NCBI GenBank assembly: GCA_024680365.1
Contig: JAILCN010000028.1
Location: 1-61,537 of the forward strand
Direction: 5' to 3'
DNA from: Solobacterium sp.
GTDB lineage: Bacteria > Bacillota_I > Bacilli_A > Erysipelotrichales > Erysipelotrichaceae
DNA length: 61,537 nt
The notes below the pieces were generated by a model, which was not told the DNA's origin, ran no database searches, and saw only the letters and a list, made by a program, of their open reading frames with translations. Positions 29,247 through 40,294 of the stretch are shown here, one piece after another. The translations under genes were made by a program, and so were the position numbers. Positions within the stretch are counted from its first letter, which is position 1. Each line of letters opens with the position of its first letter.

Positions 29247-30536
29247 ATGCCCAAAGAATACTTCCCGGACGGAACAGAGATCAGTTCCTGGTTCTATGAC
29301 ACCAGCGTGCCGTCTCTTTCACAGCTTGGAAAACAGTATTCGTTCCGTGAAAACGGTATTCAAAGTGACGGAACGCTGCAGACCAGAGCGATCCAGCATC
29401 TGATCGACAAGGCGGCTGAAGAAGGCGGCGGCGTGGTCGTGATCGAAGAAGGCACATACCGCAGCGGTGCTCTGTTTTTTCCCGACGCTGTCAGTCTGTA
29501 TCTGAAGGCAGGAGCTGTTCTCAAAGGCAGTGATGATATCTCGGATTATCCGCTCTGCACGACGCGGATCGAAGGACAGACATGCACATATTTTCCGGCT
29601 CTGATCAACGTGACCGGTGCGAAGGGATTTGTACTGGCCGGGGAAGGAACGATCGACGGCAGCGGCGAACGCTTCTGGCGGGAATTCTGGCTTCGCAGAG
29701 AATGGAATCCGGACTGTACGAACAAAGACGGACAGCGGCCGAGACTGCTGTATATTTCCGGCAGTGAAGACGTGCTGATCAGCGGCGTTACGTTTCAGAA
29801 CGCAGCCTTCTGGACGACGCATATCTACAAATGCAGAAGAGTGAAATACATCGGCTGCCGGATGCTTTCGCCGCATGAAGGGATCAAAGGACCGAGCACC
29901 GACGCGATCGATATTGACGCGTGCAGCGACGTGCTGGTGAAAAACTGCTATATGGCGGTCAACGACGACGCGGTCGCGCTCAAAGGCGGCAAAGGACCCT
30001 GGGCAGACCGGGATGAGACCAGCGGAGGCAATGAGAGGATCATTATTGAAGACTGTGAATACGGCTTTGTGCACGGCTGCCTGACGTTCGGTTCAGAGTC
30101 TCTGTATGACCGCAACATCATCCTGCGCCGCATCACCGTATCCACCGGCTACAACCTGCTGTGGATGAAATTCCGGCCGGATACGCCGCAGTGCTACGAA
30201 TACGTGCGGATGGAGGATGTCAGAGGCAGATGTGCGAATTTCCTGAACATCAATCCCTGGATGCAGTTCTTCGACCTGCAGGGAAGGGAGGATCTGCCGC
30301 CTTCCGAAGGCAGACACGTGACCATCCGGAACTGTACGTTCAGCTGTGATACGTTTTTCAATGTCAGGGAAGACGCGGCGCATTATCATTTATCTGACTT
30401 TACGATGGAGAACATCGATGTCACAGCTACCGATATAACCTTCAAGCCTTCGTTTATTGAAGACTTCAAGGCAGAAAATATTTCACTGAAACAGAAAGAA
30501 GGAACGGAGTATCCGGACGCTGTCACAACGCTGTGA
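29247..30536 (+). CDS. Glycoside hydrolase family 28 (polygalacturonase-like), second copy
   Basis: STDAIDIDACSDVLVKNCYMAVNDDAVALKGGKG, EYGFVHGCLTFGSES; no signal peptide. Confidence 0.9.
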   Translation: MPKEYFPDGTEISSWFYDTSVPSLSQLGKQYSFRENGIQSDGTLQTRAIQHLIDKAAEEGGGVVVIEEGTYRSGALFFPDAVSLYLKAGAVLKGSDDISDYPLCTTRIEGQTCTYFPALINVTGAKGFVLAGEGTIDGSGERFWREFWLRREWNPDCTNKDGQRPRLLYISGSEDVLISGVTFQNAAFWTTHIYKCRRVKYIGCRMLSPHEGIKGPSTDAIDIDACSDVLVKNCYMAVNDDAVALKGGKGPWADRDETSGGNERIIIEDCEYGFVHGCLTFGSESLYDRNIILRRITVSTGYNLLWMKFRPDTPQCYEYVRMEDVRGRCANFLNINPWMQFFDLQGREDLPPSEGRHVTIRNCTFSCDTFFNVREDAAHYHLSDFTMENIDVTATDITFKPSFIEDFKAENISLKQKEGTEYPDAVTTL

Positions 30537-30608
30537 AATGCGTCAAACGGGTCGTAAGTATCGTTCTGTTTCCTGTATAATGAACATGGAAGAAAGGGGA
30601 CCATTATC

Positions 30609-31976
30609 ATGAATCTGTTTAAACCGGTCGATATGACCAAAGGGGAGCCTGTAAAGGTCATCATTTTGTTTACGATACCGATGCTGATCGGCAATGTCGC
30701 CCAGCAGCTGTATAATACCGTCGACAGTATTATCGTCGGACGTTTTGTCGGCGACAATGCTCTGGCAGCGGTCGGCAGTGCCGGCCCGATCCTGAACCTG
30801 ATGCTGGTCCTGTTCATGGGTATTGCGACCGGAGCGGGGATCATGGTATCCCAGTACTACGGCGCGAGACAGCGCGATGAACTGTCGCGGACGATCGGCG
30901 CCTGCATCACGAGCACCATCGTCGCTTCGATCGTGATCATGGCGATCGGACCCTTCATCGCAAGACCGCTTCTCAACCTGCTGAATACGCCGGAATCGAT
31001 CATTGAGTGGTGCAACCAGTATCTGACCATCATCTTCCTCGGCGCTGCCGGAGGCGGTCTGTACAACATCCTCAGCGGCGTCCTGAGAGGCCTTGGCGAT
31101 TCTGTCAGCGCCCTGATCTATCTGCTTGTTGCGACCGTGCTGAATATCATCCTCGACTATGTATTCGTTGCGATCATGGGGATGGGTGTTGCCGGCGTTG
31201 CCTGGGCAACGATCATCGCCCAGTTCGTTTCCGCTGCGCTTTCCCTCTGGAAGCTGACCCGCATGCAGACGATCTTCGATCTGAAAAAGGAATATCTGAT
31301 CCCGGAATCCTTCTATATCAACAAGCTGGTTCATCTCGGTCTGCCTTCCGGCGTGACCCAGGCGATCTTCTCCATGTCCATGATCGTCGTACAGTCGCTG
31401 ACCAACAGCTTCGGCGAACTGTTCATCGCAGCCAACGTTATCGTCATGCGAATTGACGGCTTCGTCATGCTGCCGGCATTCTCCTTCGGTGCTGCCATGA
31501 CCACATTTGCCGGTCAGAACATCGGCGCGAAGCAGATGAACCGGGTGCTGGACGGCGCAAAGAAGGGGACCCTTGCCGCCATGGGCATCTCGGCAGTTCT
31601 GACCGGACTGATCCTGGTGCTCGGCAAGCATCTGATGGCGATCTTCACCGATACCGAAGAACTGATCACCTTAAGCAACAACATGATGCGCATCATCGCG
31701 GTCGGCTATATCCTGATGGAAGTGACCCAGTGTCTTTCCGGTATCATGAGAGGTGCCGGCGACACCGTGACGCCGATGTGGATCTCGATCATCTCCTCCG
31801 TCGCGCTGCGTATTCCGCTTGCCTACGGTCTGGTATGGCTTTCCAAAACACCTGAGCTGCCGCAGGGCAACTGCGCAATGATGTACGTATCCATGCTGAT
31901 CAGCTGGACGTGCGGCGCTCTGATGACATTCTTTATGTATCAGAAAGGAAACTGGAAGCGCAGAGCGATCTTCTGA
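30609..31976 (+). CDS. MATE family efflux transporter
   Basis: QQLYNTVDSIIVGRFVGDNALAAVGS; about 12 hydrophobic segments. Confidence 0.92.
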   Translation: MNLFKPVDMTKGEPVKVIILFTIPMLIGNVAQQLYNTVDSIIVGRFVGDNALAAVGSAGPILNLMLVLFMGIATGAGIMVSQYYGARQRDELSRTIGACITSTIVASIVIMAIGPFIARPLLNLLNTPESIIEWCNQYLTIIFLGAAGGGLYNILSGVLRGLGDSVSALIYLLVATVLNIILDYVFVAIMGMGVAGVAWATIIAQFVSAALSLWKLTRMQTIFDLKKEYLIPESFYINKLVHLGLPSGVTQAIFSMSMIVVQSLTNSFGELFIAANVIVMRIDGFVMLPAFSFGAAMTTFAGQNIGAKQMNRVLDGAKKGTLAAMGISAVLTGLILVLGKHLMAIFTDTEELITLSNNMMRIIAVGYILMEVTQCLSGIMRGAGDTVTPMWISIISSVALRIPLAYGLVWLSKTPELPQGNCAMMYVSMLISWTCGALMTFFMYQKGNWKRRAIF

Positions 31977-31992
31977 TCTTCTTAAGGATCAG

Positions 31993-32017
31993 CGGCAGAT
32001 GAACGTCTGCCGTTTTT
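31993..32017 (+). terminator. Rho-independent terminator
   Basis: CGGCAGA-TGAACG-TCTGCCG then TTTTT. Confidence 0.85.
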
Positions 32018-32042
32018 GTATAATGGAACAGGAGGGCACACG

Positions 32043-32954
32043 ATGAATAAGACACAGTGCGCAGCCGCCGCGGTATTGCTTCTGTGCGCGTGCAGCACGG
32101 AGAAGAAACCGTCCGGAAGAGCGGAAGATGATGTGAACGGAATGCTGCCTGTCCACAGCTATACGCTGAAGGATTGCCGGGAAGTCAGCGGCAGACAGGG
32201 CGTCTGCACAGACGGTGAATCCTTCTGGGTCAGCGGTTCTGCTTCCCTGACAAAATATGATCATGACTGGAATGTGATCGCTGAAAACACCGATCCCTTT
32301 CAGGGGTATGAGAGAGCAGTCAATCATATCGGTGACATTGACGTGTATGACAATGAGCTGTATATCGGCGCGGAATATTTCATGGACGGCGTCGGTTCAG
32401 AGATCCAGATCGCTGTGTATGACGCGGATACCCTCACACTGAAGCGTACATTTCCGTTTGATGAAAGCAGCGGTCAGCTGGAATGCTCAGGCATTGCGGT
32501 GGATCCGGACACAAAGACTGTCTGGATGTGTTCCTGGGTCGGCGAAGAAAGCGGCCGGTATCTCTACCGCTATGATCTCAGGACCGGCGCGTATCTTGGC
32601 AAGGTGCATATGCAGATGCCGCCCCAGTGGATCCAGGGCATCGCGTATTACAACGGCAGTTTCTACCTGAGCGCGGATGACGGCAGCGCGGATGATCACG
32701 AACCAGATCATCTCTACCGGACTGTGATACGGGAAGGAAGCACATACTGCACCGTTGTTCTGGAGCGCACCTTTGACGACGTCATGCGCCAGGGAGAGAT
32801 CGAAGGACTGTCCTTTGACCGGAAAAACAGTCAGCTGCTTCTGCTGTACAACCGCGGCGCGAGGATCGTCCTCGGCATGCCGAAAGGCTTCTACGAAGGA
32901 TACGACCGTGAAATATCAGAAGTGTACCGGTATGATATGAAAATCAGAAAGTAA
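32043..32954 (+). CDS. Lipoprotein with probable beta-propeller domain, unknown function
   Basis: Lipobox-like LLLCACS; repeated DG..W / ...YRYD segments. Confidence 0.6.
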   Translation: MNKTQCAAAAVLLLCACSTEKKPSGRAEDDVNGMLPVHSYTLKDCREVSGRQGVCTDGESFWVSGSASLTKYDHDWNVIAENTDPFQGYERAVNHIGDIDVYDNELYIGAEYFMDGVGSEIQIAVYDADTLTLKRTFPFDESSGQLECSGIAVDPDTKTVWMCSWVGEESGRYLYRYDLRTGAYLGKVHMQMPPQWIQGIAYYNGSFYLSADDGSADDHEPDHLYRTVIREGSTYCTVVLERTFDDVMRQGEIEGLSFDRKNSQLLLLYNRGARIVLGMPKGFYEGYDREISEVYRYDMKIRK

Positions 32955-32966
32955 AAGGGGAAGAAC

Positions 32967-33242
32967 ATGGAAAAAAGAATACTGTCAACACTGCCGGCAT
33001 ATCCGGGATACCGGGTCAAAGAAGATCTGGGCATCATCTGGGCGTTTGATGATGATTTCCGGGTGCTCAGAAATCTCTGGCAGATGAATGAATCAATGAC
33101 AAGAGCATATGACAATCTCTGGAAAAAAGCAGAGCAGAAAGGCGCGAACGCGGTCCTCGGCATCAACCTGTGCCTGGCGCCGGAAAAGAGCATCCCGATC
33201 CTGCAGGGAACCGCGGTAATACTGGAAAAAGAAGATGATTGA
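32967..33242 (+). CDS. Small YbjQ/UPF0145-like protein
   Basis: YPGYRVKEDLGIIWA...AEQKGANAVLGINL pattern. Confidence 0.5.
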   Translation: MEKRILSTLPAYPGYRVKEDLGIIWAFDDDFRVLRNLWQMNESMTRAYDNLWKKAEQKGANAVLGINLCLAPEKSIPILQGTAVILEKEDD

Positions 33243-33259
33243 AAAATCGTCTTTTTTTG
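33233..33259 (+). terminator. Rho-independent terminator
   Basis: AGATGATT-GAAA-AATCGTCT then T-tract. Confidence 0.8.
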
Positions 33260-33329
33260 TCTTCCTTTCACAAAAAGAAGCACTGTTTCTGATAGAATGA
33301 AACCGACAACAGAAACGGAGAATAATCAT

Positions 33330-34433
33330 ATGAGTAAAGTTACAGAGATCAGCAGAGAGAGCTGGATCAAAAGCACGTTCCCGGAATGGGGCACATGGCT
33401 GAACGAAGAGATCGAAAACACGCAGATCCCGGAAGGCAATGTCGGCATGTGGTGGCTGGGATGCACAGGCATCTGGTTCAAGACACCGGCCGATACCAAC
33501 ATCACGATCGACCTCTGGGCAGGCAACGGCAAGCGGACACACGGTGACGGAAAGATCAAAGTCGGACACCAGATGGCGAACATGGCCGGCGTCAGAAAGA
33601 TGCAGCCGAACCTCAGAGCAGTCCCGTTCGTGATCGATCCCTTCGCAGTGAAGCATGTCGACGCGGTCCTTGCGACGCATTATCATCAGGACCATATGAG
33701 TGCTGAATTCGCTGCCCATGTGATCCAGAGCGGCATGACGACAACAGACGCAGACGGAAAAGAGATCCCGGTACCGTTCATCGGACCGAAGAAGTCAGTC
33801 GAAACATGGATGAACTGGGGCGTTCCGGAAGACAGATGCATCACGGTCAAGCCGGGCGATGTCATTAAGATCAAGGATCTGGAGATCGTTGCCCTGGATT
33901 CCTTTGACAGGACATGCATCGTCACCACCGATTCACAGGGTCCGGACAGAGAAGAACTGTACGGCAAGTGCCCGACAGACATGGACGAAAAAGCAGTCAA
34001 CTACCTGGTGAAGACGCCGGGCGGCAATATCTATCACAGCGGTGATTCTCACTACTCCATCTACTTCGCGAAGCACGGCAAAGACTATAACATCGATGTC
34101 GCTTTCGGTTCCTTCGGCCTCAACCCGGTCGGTATCCAGGACAAGATGGAAGCGACAGATATCCTGCGCATGGCGGAAGCCCTGAAATGCAAAGTTGTGA
34201 TCCCCATCCATTACGATGTCTGGACAAACTTCATGGCGGATGTCAATGAGATCAAAGTGCTGTACGAGATGCGCAAAGACCGTCTCGACTACGCGTTCCA
34301 TCCGTTCTTCTGGGAAGTCGGCGGCAGATACATGTATCCGGCGGACAAGGACAGAAGAGCGTACCATCACGACAGAGGATTTGACGACTGCTTCGATTAC
34401 GAGCCGAATGTACCGTTCCGCTCTGTGCTGTGA
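33330..34433 (+). CDS. ulaG: Metallo-beta-lactamase fold protein, L-ascorbate-6-phosphate lactonase (UlaG) family
   Basis: [33 protein letters not shown]. Confidence 0.88.
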   Translation: MSKVTEISRESWIKSTFPEWGTWLNEEIENTQIPEGNVGMWWLGCTGIWFKTPADTNITIDLWAGNGKRTHGDGKIKVGHQMANMAGVRKMQPNLRAVPFVIDPFAVKHVDAVLATHYHQDHMSAEFAAHVIQSGMTTTDADGKEIPVPFIGPKKSVETWMNWGVPEDRCITVKPGDVIKIKDLEIVALDSFDRTCIVTTDSQGPDREELYGKCPTDMDEKAVNYLVKTPGGNIYHSGDSHYSIYFAKHGKDYNIDVAFGSFGLNPVGIQDKMEATDILRMAEALKCKVVIPIHYDVWTNFMADVNEIKVLYEMRKDRLDYAFHPFFWEVGGRYMYPADKDRRAYHHDRGFDDCFDYEPNVPFRSVL

Positions 34434-34450
34434 TCTGACGGAGAAATACT

Positions 34451-35920
34451 GTGAGCATCCTTGTGCTTGATATCGGCACAACGAGCATGCGCGGCATTCT
34501 GTATGAAAAAGACGGAACGCCTGAGTATCTTGCCAGAAGGGAAAGCCATCTGATCTTTCTCGGTGATGCGCTGATCGAGGAGGATCCTTCTGACTTCAGA
34601 GAAGAAGCGCTCTCCATCATCCGCGAGATCACGGATCACTGCCGTGCTGAGGACATTGAGGCAGTTGCCATGACGTCCCAGCGCTCCAGCATCATCGCGG
34701 TCGATGAAGAAGGCAGTCCGCTGCTTCCCTGCATCATGTGGCAGGATACGCGCAACCGCAGCATCTGTGCTGAATTATCGAAATACAACGATCATCTGTT
34801 TCAGCTGACCGGAGCGGAAGTCAGCACGGTCTTTTCAGGCAGTAAAATGACCTGGATCCGGCAGAATGAAAAAGAGATCTACGCGAAAACACACAAATTC
34901 CTGAATATTCCCGAATATGTCTGTTTCTGCATGACCGGCGAATATGTATCAGATCATACCTACGCGAGCAGGACCGGACTCATGAACCTGCGGACAGGAG
35001 AATGGGATCCGGAAACGCTTGCCCTGTATGACGTGGATCCCGCGAAGCTGTGCCGTCTGGTGCAGCCGGGGGAAACAGCGGCTCTGATCACGGACGCGTT
35101 TGCGGAAGCCAGCGGTCTGCCCAAAGGGACTCCGCTGATCCACTGCGGCGGCGATCAGCAGTGCGCGGCGGCCGGCCAGGGCGTCATTGAAGAAGGCAGC
35201 GTATCGATCACGATCGGCACCGGCGGCTTTCTCATGGCTGCCTGCCGGAAACTGCCGGACGTGCTGCCCAGCGGTCTGATCTTCAACCGGAGCTGTGTGC
35301 CCGGTGAATACGTTATGGAAACCAATGTCCTGAGCTGCGGTGCTGCCTTTGACTGGTGCGCGCGGCAGCTGTACGGAATGGACAGGATCGATTACGCGTT
35401 CCTGGAAAAAGAACTGAATAAAGAAAACTTCGTCTCAAGCTGTCTTGTCGTGCCGTATTTCAGCGGCCGCGGTGCACCCGCATGGGACCCGCAGGCAAGG
35501 GCAGTGTTTGCCGGCATTACAACGGCCACCCGCAGAAGCGAGCTGTTCAAGAGCATCATGGAAAGCGTCTTTATGGAAATGGCTTCCCAGCTGGATTACT
35601 TCCGCAGGACGACGCCGGTAAATCAGATCTGTGCATCCGGCGGTGTCTGTGCAAGCGATGCACTCTGTCAGCTGCTGGCAGATGTCTGCGGCACGCCTGT
35701 CTATATCACCGAAGACCCGGAAGCCACAGCCTTCGGCGCTCTGATGACAGCACTGGCCGGCAGGGGAGAATACGCTTCCCTGGAAGAAGTCTGGGAAAAG
35801 CTCGGCAGACATGAGAGGATCTGTTTCCAGCCGGATGAAGAACGACACCGTCAGTATCTTCTGAAACAGAAAGAAATGAACGCGCTGTACGAAAGCGTGA
35901 AGAGAGGTAATACACAATGA
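34451..35920 (+). CDS. FGGY family carbohydrate kinase
   Basis: LDIGTTSMRGILYEKDG, GTGGFLMAACRKLP, ICASGGVCASDALCQLLADVCG. Confidence 0.88.
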   Translation: MSILVLDIGTTSMRGILYEKDGTPEYLARRESHLIFLGDALIEEDPSDFREEALSIIREITDHCRAEDIEAVAMTSQRSSIIAVDEEGSPLLPCIMWQDTRNRSICAELSKYNDHLFQLTGAEVSTVFSGSKMTWIRQNEKEIYAKTHKFLNIPEYVCFCMTGEYVSDHTYASRTGLMNLRTGEWDPETLALYDVDPAKLCRLVQPGETAALITDAFAEASGLPKGTPLIHCGGDQQCAAAGQGVIEEGSVSITIGTGGFLMAACRKLPDVLPSGLIFNRSCVPGEYVMETNVLSCGAAFDWCARQLYGMDRIDYAFLEKELNKENFVSSCLVVPYFSGRGAPAWDPQARAVFAGITTATRRSELFKSIMESVFMEMASQLDYFRRTTPVNQICASGGVCASDALCQLLADVCGTPVYITEDPEATAFGALMTALAGRGEYASLEEVWEKLGRHERICFQPDEERHRQYLLKQKEMNALYESVKRGNTQ

Positions 35921-36963
35921 GAGCGGAAAAGAAAGTGATCGGAAAACTGACCAAATGCTATGCCGTCGCGCAGTTTCGCTATGACGGCGAAAAGCATCTG
36001 ATCTGTGCCGCTGAGAAACAGGATCCCTGCTATGCCTTCACAACTGACGGCGTACAGACGGATACCCTCTGGGAAGGACCGGGCGGCGTCATGACGCTGC
36101 TGGAATACCCGGGGGAGGAAGGCATCCTTCTGGCAACGCAGAAGTTCTATTCCCCCAACGATTCAGCGTCTGCGAAGATCGTCTGGTACGCGAAAGAAGA
36201 CGGCGAATGGAAGTGCCGTGTCTTATGTGATCTGCCGTTTGTGCACCGCTTCGGCATCGTGACAAACGGAACGAAAAACTATCTTGTCGCCTGCACGCTC
36301 AAATCAGCCCATGCCTTTAAGAACGACTGGACATGTCCGGGAAGGATCTGGGTGGCAGAACTGCCGGAGAACATCCGTGAGTATGACGCGGATCATCAGC
36401 TGCAGCTGTTCCCGCTGGAAAGCGGTCTGTATAAGAACCATGGCTTTGCGGTCCATGAGAGAGAAGACGGATCATCCTTCGCTGTCGTCGGCACCGAAAA
36501 CGGTGTGTATCTTGTCATTCCGCCGCGGAACGAGGAAGCCGGATGGACCTGCGAAAACATCCTGCCGGTGCCGGCCAGCGACGTTCTGTATCTCGACTTC
36601 GACAATGACGGCGAGCGTGAACTGCTTGTTCTCTCACCGTTCCACGGTGATACTGTCTCGATCTACAAAAAGACCGGCAATACGTTTGTCAGAGTCTGGG
36701 AAAGAGAGAAGAAGATGCCGTTCATCCATGCCATCTATGGCGGCAAGGTAAACGGTACATGGAACGCCTTCGTCGGAAACCGGGAAGCGGACCGGGAGCT
36801 GATCCGCATCTTCTATGCCGATGGAGAGTACCGTGTTGAAGTCCTTGATCAGGGAGCAGGTCCTGCCAACTGCATGTTCTTCAAAGAAGGTGACGAGATG
36901 AAGATCATCGCAGCAAACCGGGAGACCGATGAGATCGCCCTGTATGCGCTGAAAGAGGACTGA
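35917..36963 (+). CDS. Uncharacterised protein, probable beta-propeller (FG-GAP-like)
   Basis: Repeated blade-like segments incl. LYLDFDNDGERELLVLSPFHGD; ATGA overlap with FGGY kinase. Confidence 0.6.
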   Translation: MRAEKKVIGKLTKCYAVAQFRYDGEKHLICAAEKQDPCYAFTTDGVQTDTLWEGPGGVMTLLEYPGEEGILLATQKFYSPNDSASAKIVWYAKEDGEWKCRVLCDLPFVHRFGIVTNGTKNYLVACTLKSAHAFKNDWTCPGRIWVAELPENIREYDADHQLQLFPLESGLYKNHGFAVHEREDGSSFAVVGTENGVYLVIPPRNEEAGWTCENILPVPASDVLYLDFDNDGERELLVLSPFHGDTVSIYKKTGNTFVRVWEREKKMPFIHAIYGGKVNGTWNAFVGNREADRELIRIFYADGEYRVEVLDQGAGPANCMFFKEGDEMKIIAANRETDEIALYALKED

Positions 36964-36966
36964 ATG

Positions 36967-37815
36967 ATGGAATATACACTTGCACTGTATGAGAAAGCCA
37001 TCCCGGCCGGGATGACATTCCAGGAGATGTTTGAGATCACCAGGGAATGCGGCTTTGACCGCTTTGAGATCAGCATCGATGAAACGGACGCCAGACTGTC
37101 CCGTCTGGATATGACGCCGCAGGAACAGGCGGAGCTTGGCCAGCTTGCCCGGAAGATGGGAACGCCGATCCGCACGATGTGCCTGAGCGGCCACCGGAAA
37201 TATCCGTTCGGCTCCCATGATCCGGAAATAAGGAAACGCAGTATGGAGATCATGCGCAAGGCAGTGGACTTCTCCGTCAATGCCTCCGTCAGCGTGATCC
37301 AGCTTGCCGGCTACGACGTCTACTATGAAACAGGCGACGCGGATACGGAAAAATGGTTCGCTGAGAACCTTGCGAAAGCAGCGGACTACGCCGCTTCCAG
37401 AGGCGTCGTGCTTGCTTTTGAAACGATGGAGACGCCGTTCATGGACACCGTGGAAAAGGCAATGAAATACGTGGATCAGATCGGTTCGCCATGGCTTGGC
37501 GTCTATCCTGACATCGGCAATCTGAAGAATGCCGCGGTCCTGTACGGACAGGATGTCGTCGAAGACATGAAGAAAGGTGCCGGACACACTTTCGCGGTCC
37601 ATCTGAAGGAAACCGTGCCGGGCGTTTACCGGGATATGAACTACGGGACCGGCGGACATACCGAATATGTTCCGTGCATCAAGGCAGCTCTGGATATGGG
37701 CGTACGCATGTTCACCGGTGAATTCTGGTATCAGAAAGGTCAGGATCACCGGAAGGTGATCAGTGAATCAAATCAGTTCCTGCGGGAAAAGATCAGGGAG
37801 GCACAGAATGCTTGA
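36967..37815 (+). CDS. ulaE: L-ribulose/L-xylulose-5-phosphate 3-epimerase (UlaE family)
   Basis: [46 protein letters not shown]. Confidence 0.88.
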   Translation: MEYTLALYEKAIPAGMTFQEMFEITRECGFDRFEISIDETDARLSRLDMTPQEQAELGQLARKMGTPIRTMCLSGHRKYPFGSHDPEIRKRSMEIMRKAVDFSVNASVSVIQLAGYDVYYETGDADTEKWFAENLAKAADYAASRGVVLAFETMETPFMDTVEKAMKYVDQIGSPWLGVYPDIGNLKNAAVLYGQDVVEDMKKGAGHTFAVHLKETVPGVYRDMNYGTGGHTEYVPCIKAALDMGVRMFTGEFWYQKGQDHRKVISESNQFLREKIREAQNA

Positions 37816-38503
37816 AGAACTGAAAAAAGAAGTATGCGATGCGAATCTTGAACTGGTCAGAAAAGGCATCGTCATCTATACATGGGGCAATGTCTCCGGC
37901 ATCAGCGAGGACAGAAAGTATGTTGTGATCAAACCGTCCGGCGTCGACTATGACGGCATGTGTCCGGAAGACATGGTCGTCGTGGATCTGGAAACAGGTG
38001 AAAGAGCAGAAGGAAAATGGAAGCCTTCCTCCGATACCGCAACGCATCTGGAACTGTACCGGAAGTATCCTGCCATCAAAGGCATCGTGCATACCCATTC
38101 CATCAACGCTGTCGCGTTTGCCCAGGCCGGCATTCCCATTCCCGCTCTCGGCACGACCCACGCCGATTACTTCTACGGTGACATTCCCTGCACACGCGAA
38201 CTGACGCAGGAAGAAGTCGAGGAAGCGTATGAAAAGAACACCGGCAAAGTCATCATCGAAACGATTGAACATCTGAAATATGATCCGATGGCAGTGCCCG
38301 GCATCATCGTGAAGAACCACGGACCGTTCACCTGGGGCACTTCTCCTGCCAACGCCGTCTACAACGCGGTCGTCATGGAGACAGTCGCGGAGATGGATCT
38401 GAGAACACTGATGCTCAATCCCGATGCTTCCATCGCGAAGTATGTGCTGGACAAGCACTATATGCGCAAACACGGTCCAAACGCTTATTACGGTCAGAAA
38501 TGA
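37808..38503 (+). CDS. L-ribulose-5-phosphate 4-epimerase (AraD/UlaF family)
   Basis: [51 protein letters not shown]. Confidence 0.93.
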   Translation: MLEELKKEVCDANLELVRKGIVIYTWGNVSGISEDRKYVVIKPSGVDYDGMCPEDMVVVDLETGERAEGKWKPSSDTATHLELYRKYPAIKGIVHTHSINAVAFAQAGIPIPALGTTHADYFYGDIPCTRELTQEEVEEAYEKNTGKVIIETIEHLKYDPMAVPGIIVKNHGPFTWGTSPANAVYNAVVMETVAEMDLRTLMLNPDASIAKYVLDKHYMRKHGPNAYYGQK

Positions 38504-38510
38504 TCTTCAG

Positions 38511-38540
38511 GAAGACAGTCAGAAGCTGTCTTCTTTTTCT
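38511..38540 (+). terminator. Rho-independent terminator
   Basis: GAAGACAG-TCAGAAG-CTGTCTTC then TTTTTC. Confidence 0.8.
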
Positions 38541-38586
38541 TTCCGGTTTTTGCATTATAATGTTGGGAGACAAGGAGAGAAGCAGA

Positions 38587-38895
38587 ATGTCAAAACTGAC
38601 TGAGCGAATCACTGAGATGGAAGACTGTCTCGATACCTGCGCGGCTGCGTCCAGACAGCTTCAGGAAGCGCTTGACGCGTATGAAAAAAGCCGCAGACAG
38701 TACGCGAAACTGCAGGCCTATTATGAAGGCGGACAGTGGCAGAAGGATTTTGAAGCAGATGAGAAGGGAAAGGTGCCGCAGGACCTCAAGCGCGGTGTAC
38801 TTTCCGAAGACGCGGTCTATGATCTGCTTTCAGAGAACAAAGAACTGACGGTACGGATGCTGAAAGCAGTCCAGGCAAACATCGAAAAACTGTAA
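38587..38895 (+). CDS. DUF4298-like small protein
   Basis: Heptad-rich ITEMEDCLDTCAAASRQLQEALDAYEKSRRQYAKLQAYYEGGQWQKDFEADEKGKVP...LKRGVLSEDAVYDLL. Confidence 0.7.
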   Translation: MSKLTERITEMEDCLDTCAAASRQLQEALDAYEKSRRQYAKLQAYYEGGQWQKDFEADEKGKVPQDLKRGVLSEDAVYDLLSENKELTVRMLKAVQANIEKL

Positions 38896-38914
38896 CGAAA
38901 AACGGAGAAGGAAT

Positions 38915-39421
38915 ATGCGGATCAGAAAAACGAGGGAAGAGGATATCAGCCGGATCATGGAGATCTACCGACATGCAAGACAATTTATGGAAGATACCGG
39001 GAATCCGAACCAGTGGGGACCGACAAACTGGCCGCCGGAAGCACTGATCCACAATGACGTCAGGGAAGGAAACAGCTATGTGTGCGTGAATGACGACGGC
39101 ACTGTCATCGGCACGTTCTACATGATCTATGGAAAAGATATCGACCCGACATATCTGCAGATCGACGACGGTGCGTGGAAGGACGACAGCGCGTACGGCG
39201 TCGTGCATCGGATCGCTTCCGATCATTCCGAACACGGCATCGGCATGTACTGTCTGCAGTGGGCGTATGAACAGTGCGGACATCTGCGGATCGATACCCA
39301 CGGTGACAACCAGGTCATGCAGAATCTGCTGAGAAAGCTTGGCTTTGTTTACTGCGGCATCGTCTATGTCCATGAGGACAAAGCGCCGCGCATGGCATTT
39401 GAGAAAAGTGAAAGGATTTGA
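38915..39421 (+). CDS. GNAT family N-acetyltransferase
   Basis: MRIRKTREEDISRIMEIYRHARQFM...LRIDTHGDNQVMQNLLRKLGFVYCGIVYV. Confidence 0.88.
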   Translation: MRIRKTREEDISRIMEIYRHARQFMEDTGNPNQWGPTNWPPEALIHNDVREGNSYVCVNDDGTVIGTFYMIYGKDIDPTYLQIDDGAWKDDSAYGVVHRIASDHSEHGIGMYCLQWAYEQCGHLRIDTHGDNQVMQNLLRKLGFVYCGIVYVHEDKAPRMAFEKSERI

Positions 39422-39427
39422 TTTAAC

Positions 39428-40195
39428 ATGAAAAAAAGATGGATCGCTGCTGCGGCAGGTTCCGTGATCGGGATCCTCGCCGCAAGAAAGTATGGAATGA
39501 ACGTGATGCAGTACCTGCATGCGCGCAAAGCGCTCAGACACCCGGGAAACGCGGCGGAATATGGCCTTGACAACGTGCAGACTGAAGCGGACAGCTTCCT
39601 GAAGGGAAAGACGATCGCCTGGCTGGGCTCCTCTGTCACCTTTGGCGCAGCTTCCGGCGGTGTGTCCTTTGCGGATGTGATCACCAGGAAAACAGGCGCC
39701 CGGATGATCAAAGAGGCGGTTTCCGGAACGACGCTGGTCGATGAAGATGATACGTCCTATGTTGCGCGGATGCACAATATTCCCGCGAATGAGACGATCG
39801 ATCTGTTTGTGGTGCAGCTTTCCACCAACGATGCTTCCCGCGGAAAACCGCTGGGTGAGATCAGTGAAGCGCGCCCGTTTGACACGAAGACAGTCACCGG
39901 CGCGATCCAGGAGATCCTGACATACGTCAGAGAAACATGGAACTGTCCGGTCATGTTCTACACGGGATCCTGGTATGAAAGCCCGGAATACGAAGCGATG
40001 GTAAAGCGGCTGTATGAGCTGCAGGAAACATACGGATTCGGCATCGCCGACCTGTATACGGACAAAGCGTTCAACGACATTACAGACGAACAGAGAGCGC
40101 TGTATATGTTCGATCCCATTCATCCGGTCAAAGCAGGCTATCTGCTGTGGTGGGCGCCTCAGATCGAAAAACAGATCATTGCGTATCTGAAGTGA
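39428..40195 (+). CDS. SGNH/GDSL hydrolase with N-terminal hydrophobic segment
   Basis: IAWLGSSVTFGAASGG block I, QLSTNDAS, DPIHPVKAGY. Confidence 0.82.
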   Translation: MKKRWIAAAAGSVIGILAARKYGMNVMQYLHARKALRHPGNAAEYGLDNVQTEADSFLKGKTIAWLGSSVTFGAASGGVSFADVITRKTGARMIKEAVSGTTLVDEDDTSYVARMHNIPANETIDLFVVQLSTNDASRGKPLGEISEARPFDTKTVTGAIQEILTYVRETWNCPVMFYTGSWYESPEYEAMVKRLYELQETYGFGIADLYTDKAFNDITDEQRALYMFDPIHPVKAGYLLWWAPQIEKQIIAYLK

Positions 40196-40198
40196 AAC

Positions 40199-40230
40199 AA
40201 TTCCCGGAGATCCGGGAATTTTTCTTTTTT
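40199..40230 (+). terminator. Rho-independent terminator
   Basis: AATTCCCGG-AGAT-CCGGGAATT then TTTCTTTTTT. Confidence 0.9.
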
Positions 40231-40294
40231 CCGGGAGAAAAGCAGGTATGATAGAAACAGAAGAAACTGAATTGAATATCATCTGGAGGGTTTT

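Noticed and set aside
38786-40282. 498 aa minus-strand ORF across the acetyltransferase and SGNH genes
   Set aside because: Crosses three convincing plus-strand genes; low-complexity-like composition
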